A DNA stretch of 5,821 nucleotides from Desulfobacteraceae bacterium (lineage in GTDB: Bacteria; Desulfobacterota; Desulfobacteria; Desulfobacterales; Desulfobacteraceae): the NCBI GenBank assembly GCA_003354055.1, contig PIVQ01000486.1, forward strand, positions 1-5,821, read 5' to 3'. The notes under the pieces are model-generated. The model did no database searches and was not told the DNA's origin. It saw only the letters and a list, made by a program, of their open reading frames with translations. Positions within the stretch are counted from its first letter, which is position 1; every line of letters begins with the position of its first letter. Positions 1-5,704 of this stretch are shown here, piece by piece. The translations under genes were made by a program, and so were the position numbers.

Positions 1-21
1 ACGGCAGCTATCCCGTGCCCT

Positions 22-1053
22 TTGATCCCAATTTTACAAAGCAGTGCATGGGATAAAATGCAAAAACAGACCGTTGCCTTTTCAAAGGAGAGCTCAAACC
101 TCTTCTTTCACATCCTGACTAAGTGTAACCTTCGCTGCGCCCATTGCTATATAAACCGGGCGCAGCACGGGGAAACCACTCTTCCCATTGAGACCATCAA
201 CGCCTGGCTGAATATCTTTGCCCCAAAGGCTGCCCAGACCAATCTGGTGCTCCTCGGGGGAGAACCCACTCTACATCCGGACCTGGCCCTGGCAGTCAAA
301 ACCGCCAGGCAGATGAAGTTCAAGTCCATCACAATAGATACAAACGGGTTTCTCTTCCACAATATCCTGGACAGGATTAGCCCCAAGGATGTTGATTTCA
401 TCAGCTTTTCCCTGGACGGTGCCACCAAAGAGACAAATGACGCCATCAGGGGAGAGGGATGCTGGGATGCGGTGATGACCGGAATTGAACAGGCAAGCTC
501 AAAGGGGTTTTCCTGCTCCATGATCTACACGGTCTCTGAAAAAAACATTCATGAACTGAATCGGATGCCCGATCTTGTAAAAAACTCGGGCATCTCCCGG
601 TTCTTTATCCAGGTCATCGGCATCCGCGGGGAATCTAAAGGTTCAGATGCGAGAAACCAGGTCTCCAAAAGCACCTGGCTGACCACAATACCCAAAGTTG
701 CAGAACAGATTGCAAAACACGGCATCATAGTTACCTATCCCAAGGTATTTCTTAGCCTTGATGAAGAATTTCAATGTGCGGCCAATGTGGCCCGGAACTA
801 TTTTGTATTTCCCAACGGACGGGTCTATCAATGCCCTATCTGCGAAGATTTTTCCCTTCACTCTTTTGTGATTGAGGACAACACCCTGGTTCCCCGGCCC
901 AAGATCAATGAAACAGATCTATTTGCCCTGGATATCCCTGAAGGCTGCGTCATGAACAAGATGATTCAACCTGGGAATCTGTCTTTTGATAACTCTGGAG
1001 CCCCCTACCATAAAATCGCCTGCTGCATGCTGAAGGAAGAACTGACCCCCTGA
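22..1053 (+). CDS. Radical SAM protein with SPASM/twitch-like C-terminal cysteines
   Basis: Predicted iron-sulfur enzyme that cleaves S-adenosylmethionine to start radical chemistry; its substrate is unknown. Numbered from the TTG at 22, the cluster-binding motif is C35-x3-C39-x2-C42 (CNLRCAHC). It is followed by the LLGGEPTLHP segment (the family's GGEP motif) and by TIDTNG and FSLDGA strands typical of the radical SAM barrel. The C-terminal part has C252-x13-G-x4-C271, which fits the first half of a SPASM/twitch auxiliary cluster domain, then C274, C309, C334 and C335. The canonical second half (Cx2Cx5Cx3C) is not evident. The start is uncertain: no good ribosome site precedes TTG 22, ATG 58 would give 331 residues, and the frame stays open to the window's left edge. 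Peptide- or cofactor-modifying enzymes share this architecture, but no short precursor peptide gene is visible here. The class call is firm; the function is open. Confidence 0.9.
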   Translation: MIPILQSSAWDKMQKQTVAFSKESSNLFFHILTKCNLRCAHCYINRAQHGETTLPIETINAWLNIFAPKAAQTNLVLLGGEPTLHPDLALAVKTARQMKFKSITIDTNGFLFHNILDRISPKDVDFISFSLDGATKETNDAIRGEGCWDAVMTGIEQASSKGFSCSMIYTVSEKNIHELNRMPDLVKNSGISRFFIQVIGIRGESKGSDARNQVSKSTWLTTIPKVAEQIAKHGIIVTYPKVFLSLDEEFQCAANVARNYFVFPNGRVYQCPICEDFSLHSFVIEDNTLVPRPKINETDLFALDIPEGCVMNKMIQPGNLSFDNSGAPYHKIACCMLKEELTP

Positions 1054-1081
1054 ACCTGACCTGAACCTGACCTGAACCTGA
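1050..1081. repeat. 11-bp tandem repeat, about 2.9 copies
   Basis: The unit CTGAACCTGAC occurs at 1050-1060 and 1061-1071, and a third copy at 1072-1082 differs only in its last base (G for C). The array begins at the last base of the final proline codon of the radical SAM gene and contains its TGA stop. It fills about half of the gap to the next gene. The unit is not a multiple of three and is close to one helical turn. It may be replication slippage or a set of direct-repeat binding sites; the sequence does not decide between these. Confidence 0.85.
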
Positions 1082-1105
1082 GTACGCTACCCCACGAATT
1101 GCCCT

Positions 1106-1112
1106 GAAAGGA
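1106..1112 (+). promoter_or_regulatory. Ribosome binding site of the acyl-CoA synthetase gene
   Basis: GAAAGGA lies six bases before the ATG at 1119 and supports that start. No convincing promoter is visible in the 65-base gap, so the gene is probably transcribed together with the radical SAM gene upstream. Confidence 0.6.
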
Positions 1113-1118
1113 TCTCCC

Positions 1119-3242
1119 ATGCCCGAATCTCATCCCCCTTATCAAATTGACTTTCAAAAAAGTGCAGAACTTTTAAGCCGGTATCATATTCAATCCCAAG
1201 GCAGACAGGTCTATTCCACAGCAGATGCCCTGGATGCAGCCAAAGACTTCGGTTTTCCCATGGTGGTCAAACCGGTTTCCAAAAAAATCATTCACAAATC
1301 CGATGAAGGGGCCGTATTCCTCAACCTGAAAACACCAGACGAACTTGAAGCTGCCTGTAATAAAATAGAGAAGATGATGGGCTGCTTTTCAGAGGATGAC
1401 AAAGAGGGACTCCTTGTCCAGAAAATGGCAGACAAAGGATTTGAACTCCTGGTCGGGGGGAAGCAGGATCCGGGATTCGGCCCTGTGACCATGATCGGTA
1501 TCGGCGGTGTTTTTGTGGAGCTGTATTCTGATGCGGCCATGGGCATCGGCGTATTGTCCAGAAACGATGTGGAACGTATGCTGACCAATACCAGAGCAGG
1601 GCAGGTACTGGGAGGCTTCCGGGGTCAAAACTATGATCGGGAAAGTATCATAGATCTTGCCATCAACATATCAAAACTCATGGCTGAGAATCCGGATATC
1701 TGTGAACTGGACCTGAATCCGGTTATTGTTTATGAAGAGGGCTATGCCGTTGTGGATGCCCGGCTTATCCGGGATCCTGAAAATGTGGCCCCTCTATCCG
1801 AAGATGTCAGACCCTGGAAGCGGGAAAGTGTGGATGCCATTTTCAATGCCAAATCCGTTGCCGTGATCGGCGCATCCAGGCCCGGTACCCAGGGCGGAGT
1901 TATCCTGAAAAACTGCATGGGTATAAAAAACCTTTATCCGGTACATCCGACGCTTACCACCATTCACGGCTTGGCTTGTTACACCTCTCTTCAGGATTTG
2001 CCTGAGGTACCGGATGTCTGCGTATTTGCCGTGAGTTCAGAAAAGACGGTCGCAATCTTTGAAGAGTTCTGCAAGCTCGGGGGAAAAGGGGCCATCATTT
2101 TCAGCGACGGCTTTGCAGAAATGGGACGCCAAGACCTTGAAGAACGCCTGGTGTATCTCAGCGAAAAATATAAAGTCGCCTTTATCGGTCCCAACTGCAT
2201 GGGCGTGATCGACAACTTCTCAGGTCTCAACACCAACTATATCCCGGTCCAGCGGTCTGCCCCGCCCACCCCGTCCAACTGCGTGGGCGTTATCTCACAA
2301 AGCGGTGGCATCGGCCTTGAACTCCTTGAAATGTTCGGGGCGGACAACCAGAATCTCGGCAAATGGGTCTCAATTGGAAATGCTGCCACCACAGGCGTTC
2401 CTGAAGTATTGGCCCACATGGGGGATGATCCCAGAATCAAAATCATCGCTATCTATTTAGAAGGTGTGGCCGACGGTCTCAAACTGATGCGGGTCGGCAA
2501 AGAGGTGGCCAAAAAGAAACCGGTTCTCATCATTAAAGGCGGTATGGGCGGCGGTGCCCAGGCAGCCCTGTCCCATACCGCATCCCTGGCCGGCAGCCAT
2601 GAAGCCTTTAAAGCCTGCTGCGACCAGGCAGGGTTTTACCTGGTGGAAGAGCTTACAGAAGATCCGAAAATCCTGGTCAACGTATTATCCATTCTCACCA
2701 GCCAGCCCAAAACAGGCGGCAGTAAAATTGCCGTGGTCAGTGTCGGCGGTGGCGCAGGCATCCTCCTGGCAGACCAGGTCACGGAAGAGGGCATGGCCCT
2801 GGCAGAATTTGCCCCGGAGACAAAAAAACGGATGCAGGATCTCATAGAAAAGGACCTCAAACCCGAACAAAAAGCCATAAAAGACCAGATTTTAAAAAAT
2901 GTGGGTAACAACCCCATAGACCTGTTCGGGAACTGCAATGACGACCGTCTCCTGGAATCCATCCGAATTGTCGACAAAGATCCAAACACCGACGTCATCA
3001 TCGCGGCCATCTACCTCCAGGTTCCTCTGCTCTCGGAATACCTGCCTGAACGCCTGGTGGAACTAAAACAGGAACTGACCAAGCCCCTGATCATCTCCCC
3101 AAGGGGCTTTTCCGCCTATGTGGACCGCTGCAGAACTTATATGGCGGATAAAAAACTGCACACCTATACGGTGCCCATGATGAAACCCCTGCGGATTGCA
3201 CTGAACATCTGGAAGAAGTACGATATTTCTTTTTTTGATTAA
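1119..3242 (+). CDS. ADP-forming acyl-CoA (acetyl-CoA type) synthetase, fused beta-alpha order
   Basis: Predicted to interconvert an acyl-CoA, ADP and phosphate with a free acid, CoA and ATP in the cytoplasm, so it can make ATP from thioesters or activate acids. Residues about 10-225 are an ATP-grasp (beta) domain with FPMVVKPVSKKIIHKSDEG, including K51 and H59 in the family's conserved HKSD motif. Residues about 235-340 are a CoA-binding Rossmann domain (VAVIGAS, 247-253). Next come GPNCMG (357-362) and QSGG (394-397). The catalytic, transiently phosphorylated histidine is H486 in AALSHTASLAG. The C-terminal ligase part carries the NNPIDLFG motif. All key motifs are intact and 707 residues is full length. 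In Giardia/Entamoeba-type fusions and in Pat the alpha part comes first; here the order is reversed. The acyl substrate (acetate, branched-chain or aryl acid) cannot be told from sequence. The gene ends with TAATAA. A succinyl-CoA synthetase is unlikely given the fusion and motifs. Confidence 0.95.
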   Translation: MPESHPPYQIDFQKSAELLSRYHIQSQGRQVYSTADALDAAKDFGFPMVVKPVSKKIIHKSDEGAVFLNLKTPDELEAACNKIEKMMGCFSEDDKEGLLVQKMADKGFELLVGGKQDPGFGPVTMIGIGGVFVELYSDAAMGIGVLSRNDVERMLTNTRAGQVLGGFRGQNYDRESIIDLAINISKLMAENPDICELDLNPVIVYEEGYAVVDARLIRDPENVAPLSEDVRPWKRESVDAIFNAKSVAVIGASRPGTQGGVILKNCMGIKNLYPVHPTLTTIHGLACYTSLQDLPEVPDVCVFAVSSEKTVAIFEEFCKLGGKGAIIFSDGFAEMGRQDLEERLVYLSEKYKVAFIGPNCMGVIDNFSGLNTNYIPVQRSAPPTPSNCVGVISQSGGIGLELLEMFGADNQNLGKWVSIGNAATTGVPEVLAHMGDDPRIKIIAIYLEGVADGLKLMRVGKEVAKKKPVLIIKGGMGGGAQAALSHTASLAGSHEAFKACCDQAGFYLVEELTEDPKILVNVLSILTSQPKTGGSKIAVVSVGGGAGILLADQVTEEGMALAEFAPETKKRMQDLIEKDLKPEQKAIKDQILKNVGNNPIDLFGNCNDDRLLESIRIVDKDPNTDVIIAAIYLQVPLLSEYLPERLVELKQELTKPLIISPRGFSAYVDRCRTYMADKKLHTYTVPMMKPLRIALNIWKKYDISFFD

Positions 3243-3250
3243 TAAAATCC

Positions 3251-3292
3251 GGGTTCCGGCGGAACAAAAAAACTTTGATGCCGCCGGAATCC
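3251..3292. repeat. Inverted repeat (12-bp stem, 18-base loop) after the synthetase gene
   Basis: Arms GGGTTCCGGCGG (3251-3262) and CCGCCGGAATCC (3281-3292) pair over 12 positions with one G-U pair; the central nine pairs are perfect. It starts nine bases after the first stop codon. No run of T follows the stem on the + strand, so it is not a classical intrinsic terminator. It may stabilise the 3' end of the upstream transcript or act in factor-dependent termination. The A-rich loop gives a T run only inside the loop on the other strand. Confidence 0.6.
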
Positions 3293-3301
3293 ATGAAATT
3301 C

Positions 3302-3329
3302 TTGACAAAACCCATCAGAATGGGATAGT
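3302..3329 (+). promoter_or_regulatory. Putative sigma70-type promoter with a dyad in its spacer
   Basis: A perfect -35 box TTGACA (3302-3307) is followed after 16 bases by GATAGT (3324-3329), which matches four of six -10 consensus positions. Transcription would start near 3336, about 22 bases before the ATG at 3358. Between the boxes lies CCCAT-CAGA-ATGGG (3311-3324), a 5-bp dyad that overlaps the first base of the -10 box and could be an operator. The position after the synthetase's inverted repeat fits the start of a new transcription unit. This is based on sequence matching only. Confidence 0.4.
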
Positions 3330-3357
3330 TAGGCCTGGAAAATTTAAATGATCTGCT

Positions 3358-3777
3358 ATGAAACATAAATTTAACAACATACTCTGGACAATCCTAATTT
3401 CATGGATTGTTATTTTCGGAACTGTCTATGCCAATGCAAATTGCCATGATCAGGTTTACAGTCGTTGCTCCGGGACAGATTCGCGAACGGTCGGCCCCTC
3501 CGTTTCCGGCTGTTCATATGATTTTCAATGCGCAACCGTTTTATCTTTTTCAGCAGGCAATAAGGAGCTTTGCTGTAGAGGGAAGTTCTGTCAATCTGAA
3601 GGAAAACCAATAGCCGGCACTAAAAACCCCCTTCTTAATCAAAAGCACTCAGTTGATTTTGTTTCAAATTTCCCAAGGCCTCCAAATAAAGACAAGGCTT
3701 TAAATATTATCTTTGGCCGACACAAAACCGTTAGAACCACTCCAATATATACCCTGACCCAATCCTTTCTGTGTTAG
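3358..3777 (+). CDS. Secreted cysteine-rich protein of unknown function
   Basis: I do not recognise this family. The 139-residue protein starts with a clear Sec signal peptide: basic MKHK, a hydrophobic stretch at about 8-23 and an AxA-type cleavage site (A25-N26-A27), predicting a mature protein from N28. There is no lipobox. The mature part has C29, C37, C52, C58, C72, C73 and C78, crowded into the first 50 residues, and a final C139. That pattern suggests a small disulfide-knotted domain followed by a basic, proline-containing tail of low complexity. It sits 152 bases upstream of dsbB/dsbA-type genes, so it is a natural candidate substrate for them. The ribosome site is weak and the DNA is more AT-rich than the left block. 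A decayed or misread gene is possible, mainly for the tail, but the signal peptide plus patterned cysteines argue for a real product. Confidence 0.6.
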   Translation: MKHKFNNILWTILISWIVIFGTVYANANCHDQVYSRCSGTDSRTVGPSVSGCSYDFQCATVLSFSAGNKELCCRGKFCQSEGKPIAGTKNPLLNQKHSVDFVSNFPRPPNKDKALNIIFGRHKTVRTTPIYTLTQSFLC

Positions 3778-3917
3778 CCTGATTTTCCCCTCGATAGATT
3801 TTCATACGACAATCCGTTTGCGAACGTGTACATTGGAGAGAAGCTTATTGCCTTTCCACTATCTGTGATATGGGTTGTTCGTTTATACATAATTTTTTTT
3901 AAGCATTTTAATTTTTC

Positions 3918-3923
3918 AAAGGA
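3918..3923 (+). promoter_or_regulatory. Ribosome binding site of the DsbB-like gene
   Basis: AAAGGA lies six bases before the ATG at 3930 and fixes that start. The 152-base gap before it is AT-rich and has a possible -10 box, CATAAT at 3888-3893, but no good -35 partner. Whether this gene has its own promoter or is read through from the one near 3302 is undecided. Confidence 0.6.
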
Positions 3924-3929
3924 CTTTTT

Positions 3930-4361
3930 ATGTCCCAACAAGAGTCGAATATCGACTGGACAATTCTTTTTGCGGCCTGGGTTATCGTCAGTGTATCAAC
4001 CCTGGGAAGTTTATTTTTCAGTCATGTAATGGAATTTGCCCCCTGTGTTCTGTGCTGGTATCAAAGAATATTTTTATTCCCATTGGTCATTATCCTTGCC
4101 ACAGGGCTTTTCCCTTTTGATAACCGTGTTGTGAAATATTCACTACCCCTGGCAATAGCCGGCTTCCTAACAGCCGCGTATCATAATTTACTATACTCCG
4201 GAATAATCCCCCAGGACCTGCAGCCGTGCAGTCAGGGCGTATCCTGTACGGAAAAGTACATTGATCTTTTCGGATTTTTAACCATACCCATGCTGTCCCT
4301 GATGTCGTTTACAGCAATTATAACCCTTTTATTTCTCTTAAAGAGGAGGACTTCCAAATGA
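3930..4361 (+). CDS. Disulfide bond formation protein, DsbB/BdbC family
   Basis: Inner-membrane oxidase that reoxidises a DsbA-type partner and passes the electrons to quinone. The 143-residue protein has four predicted membrane helices at about 10-31, 46-62, 69-92 and 113-137. The first periplasmic loop holds the catalytic pair C39-V-L-C42 followed by the conserved WYQR segment. The second loop holds C100 and C106 (CSQGVSC), the pair that reacts with the partner protein. The small size and closely spaced second pair resemble BdbC of Gram-positive bacteria more than E. coli DsbB, which is larger. All four redox cysteines are present, so it should be active. Its stop overlaps the start of the next gene (ATGA, 4358-4361), which implies translational coupling and a matched pair with the DsbA-like protein. 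Confidence 0.93.
   Translation: MSQQESNIDWTILFAAWVIVSVSTLGSLFFSHVMEFAPCVLCWYQRIFLFPLVIILATGLFPFDNRVVKYSLPLAIAGFLTAAYHNLLYSGIIPQDLQPCSQGVSCTEKYIDLFGFLTIPMLSLMSFTAIITLLFLLKRRTSK
4344..4350 (+). promoter_or_regulatory. Strong ribosome binding site inside the end of the DsbB-like gene
   Basis: AGGAGGA, a near-perfect anti-16S match, lies seven bases before the ATG at 4358 and inside the last codons of the upstream gene. It supports this start and suggests that the DsbA-like protein can be made efficiently on its own as well as by coupling. Confidence 0.75.
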
Positions 4362-5005
4362 AATATAAAATTTTTGCAGGCACTTGCCTTGTTTTAATCG
4401 GTATATTCGCGGCCACTGGCCTTTATTATAAAAATCAACAAGCTAAGATGTACGACTCCATGGCCCAGAACAATGCATCGACTTTTGTACGGGACCACTC
4501 CCAGACACTGGGTAACGATGATGCTAAGGTAGTTCTGGTTGAATTTATGGATCCTGCCTGTGAAACCTGCGCAGCTTTTTCCCCCATGGTTAAACAGATA
4601 ATGAATGCCAATCCCGGTAAAATAAAACTTGTTCTCAGATATGCGCCTTTTCATGAGGGTGCCGACTATTTTGTGAAGATCCTCGAGGCTGCAAAAAAAC
4701 AGGGAAAATACTGGGAAACACTGGAGGTAATGTTCAAATCCCAACAGGTCTGGGCCAGTCACCACAAGCCCGAACCTGAAAAAATCTGGCAGTTTCTCCC
4801 TAAGATTGGCCTTGATCTGGACAGAATCAAAAAAGATATGAATGATCCGGCAATTGAAAAACTCATTGAACAGGATCTGGCCGATGCAAAATCACTGAAC
4901 GTCAGAAAAACACCGGGCTTTTTTGTCAATGGGAAACCACTTGAGCCCTTTGGCCGTAAGCAGTTGATTCATTTGATTCAAGCGGAAATAAAGTCTAACT
5001 ATTAG
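4358..5005 (+). CDS. Membrane-anchored thiol:disulfide oxidase, DsbA/BdbD family (CETC active site)
   Basis: Predicted to donate disulfides to exported proteins on the outer face of the cytoplasmic membrane. Of 215 residues, about 5-23 form an N-terminal hydrophobic anchor with a basic start (MKYK) and no evident signal peptidase site, so it is probably tethered like BdbD. The thioredoxin fold begins near residue 50 (LGNDDAKVVLVEF). The active site is C68-E-T-C71 in DPACETCAAF, with the helical insertion at about 95-165 and the conserved cis-proline P186 in TPGFFVNG. CETC differs from the CPHC of classical DsbA, so the redox potential may differ. The gene overlaps the DsbB-like gene by four bases, and the 37-base gap to the next lipoprotein start suggests one operon. 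The family is clear. Oxidase rather than isomerase activity is inferred from the DsbB partner. Confidence 0.92.
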   Translation: MKYKIFAGTCLVLIGIFAATGLYYKNQQAKMYDSMAQNNASTFVRDHSQTLGNDDAKVVLVEFMDPACETCAAFSPMVKQIMNANPGKIKLVLRYAPFHEGADYFVKILEAAKKQGKYWETLEVMFKSQQVWASHHKPEPEKIWQFLPKIGLDLDRIKKDMNDPAIEKLIEQDLADAKSLNVRKTPGFFVNGKPLEPFGRKQLIHLIQAEIKSNY

Positions 5006-5026
5006 AATGCAGGCGGATTTCAATTT

Positions 5027-5032
5027 GGAGAG
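5027..5032 (+). promoter_or_regulatory. Ribosome binding site that decides the TlpA-like start
   Basis: GGAGAG is ten bases from the ATG at 5043 but only one base from the in-frame ATG at 5034, and lies inside the frame beginning at ATG 5007. Spacing favours 5043, which also places the signal peptide's basic MKK at the very N terminus. Confidence 0.6.
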
Positions 5033-5042
5033 TATGCATCAT

Positions 5043-5549
5043 ATGAAAAAACTAATACTGTTAATTACGGTAATCTGTATTCCATGGTTGCTTTCTGCCT
5101 GTGGGGAGAATACAGCCACCCTAAACGTAGGAGACCCTGCCCCGGATTTTTCCCTGGTGGACAGGCAGGGTAAAACCTGGACGCTTTCTGAACTTAAGGG
5201 ACAGGTTGTATTTATCAATTTCTGGGCAACCTGGTGCCCCCCTTGCCAGAAAGAACTGCCGTCAATGCAGAAACTATACACTACGCTGCCCGGTGATAAT
5301 TTCAAAATGCTTGCCGTTTTGAATAAGGATAAGCCCATTCTGGCGGATTTTGTCGCGAACCAAAAAGGGCTCACCATGCCTATCCTTGATGACTCTCAGA
5401 ATCTTGTGGGTTCAAAATATTTTTTAACCGGCCTGCCTGAGACCTACATCATTGACAAACAGGGGATACTCAGGGAGAAATTTTTAGGACCGGCAGAATG
5501 GGATGCCCCTCAATATGTGGAAATGATGAAAAAATATATCAACCAATGA
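5043..5549 (+). CDS. TlpA/ResA-type thioredoxin lipoprotein
   Basis: Extracytoplasmic thiol-disulfide reductase of the TlpA/ResA family, usually used to keep cysteines of exported partners such as apocytochromes c reduced. From ATG 5043 it has 168 residues. A lipoprotein signal peptide (MKK, hydrophobic 4-17) ends in the lipobox L17-S18-A19-C20, so the mature protein should be lipid-anchored at C20. The domain opens with VGDPAPDFSLVDRQGK. The active site is C65-P-P-C68 in FWATWCPPCQKELP, and the cis-proline is P132 in GLPETYIID. All catalytic features are intact. An upstream in-frame ATG at 5007 would add 12 polar residues before the signal peptide and is less likely. Its stop overlaps the next start (ATGA), coupling it to the CXXC micro-protein. 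In this setting its reductant may come from the downstream membrane proteins, since no CcdA/DsbD gene is seen in the window. Confidence 0.93.
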   Translation: MKKLILLITVICIPWLLSACGENTATLNVGDPAPDFSLVDRQGKTWTLSELKGQVVFINFWATWCPPCQKELPSMQKLYTTLPGDNFKMLAVLNKDKPILADFVANQKGLTMPILDDSQNLVGSKYFLTGLPETYIIDKQGILREKFLGPAEWDAPQYVEMMKKYINQ

Positions 5550-5701
5550 AAAACACTGAAAAACAAAGAATAAGGATCTTACCCTTTGCGGTCATCATCT
5601 TCTTTCTCATCCTCTGCATTATCGGCATCAATCTTACTGAGCCGTCACAGGTCCTTAACCAGGCAACTCAGATCTGCCTGTCCTGTATTGGGATCGGTTA
5701 A
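5546..5701 (+). CDS. Small one-helix membrane protein with C-terminal CXXC (CD1871A-like)
   Basis: A 51-residue protein starting at the ATG that overlaps the TlpA-like stop by four bases (ATGA). It has a basic N terminus (KNTEKQRIR), one membrane helix at about 12-29, a short linker (NLTEPSQVLNQATQ) and the end ICLSCIGIG with C44-x2-C47. From memory, this N-TM-linker-ICxxCIGIG layout matches a small family named after Clostridioides difficile CD1871A, found beside TlpA-like and membrane 4Fe-4S proteins. The positive-inside rule would put the CXXC end on the outer face, where it could exchange electrons with the TlpA-like protein. That role is inference. No clear ribosome site is visible, so translation probably depends on coupling. 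Confidence 0.8.
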   Translation: MKNTEKQRIRILPFAVIIFFLILCIIGINLTEPSQVLNQATQICLSCIGIG

Positions 5702-5704
5702 GTT

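Noticed and set aside
2554..2847. Open + strand frame inside the acyl-CoA synthetase gene
   Set aside because: It lies wholly within conserved, motif-bearing codons of the synthetase in another frame, has no ribosome site, and its product looks like random Pro/Ser/Trp-rich sequence.
2636..3010. Antisense open frame opposite the synthetase gene
   Set aside because: It mirrors codon structure of the real gene, has no promoter or ribosome site, and shows no recognisable motif.
3251..3292. Inverted repeat as a rho-independent terminator
   Set aside because: The stem is good, but the loop is long (18 bases) and no T run follows on the + strand, so it is listed only as a repeat.
3348..3368. Six-codon mini-ORF (MICYET) overlapping the start of the cysteine-rich gene
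   Set aside because: It could act as a leader, but there is no ribosome site and such short frames are common by chance.
3407..3613. Alternative + frame inside the cysteine-rich gene
   Set aside because: It lacks the signal peptide and cysteine pattern of the chosen frame and has no ribosome site of its own.
3817..3828. CGTT-TGCG-AACG mini hairpin
   Set aside because: A four-base stem is too short to be meaningful without other evidence.
3884..3893. TATACATAAT as a promoter for the DsbB-like gene
   Set aside because: A -10-like box in AT-rich DNA is expected by chance, and no acceptable -35 box sits 16-18 bases upstream.
3826..4029. Open + strand frame from GTG 3826 overlapping the start of the DsbB-like gene
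   Set aside because: It overlaps a gene with a clear ribosome site and four catalytic cysteines; its own product has no motif and starts without a ribosome site.
5007..5042. Longer TlpA-like protein starting at ATG 5007 (or ATG 5034)
   Set aside because: Both would put extra residues before the lipoprotein signal peptide, and the ribosome site GGAGAG fits the ATG at 5043 best.
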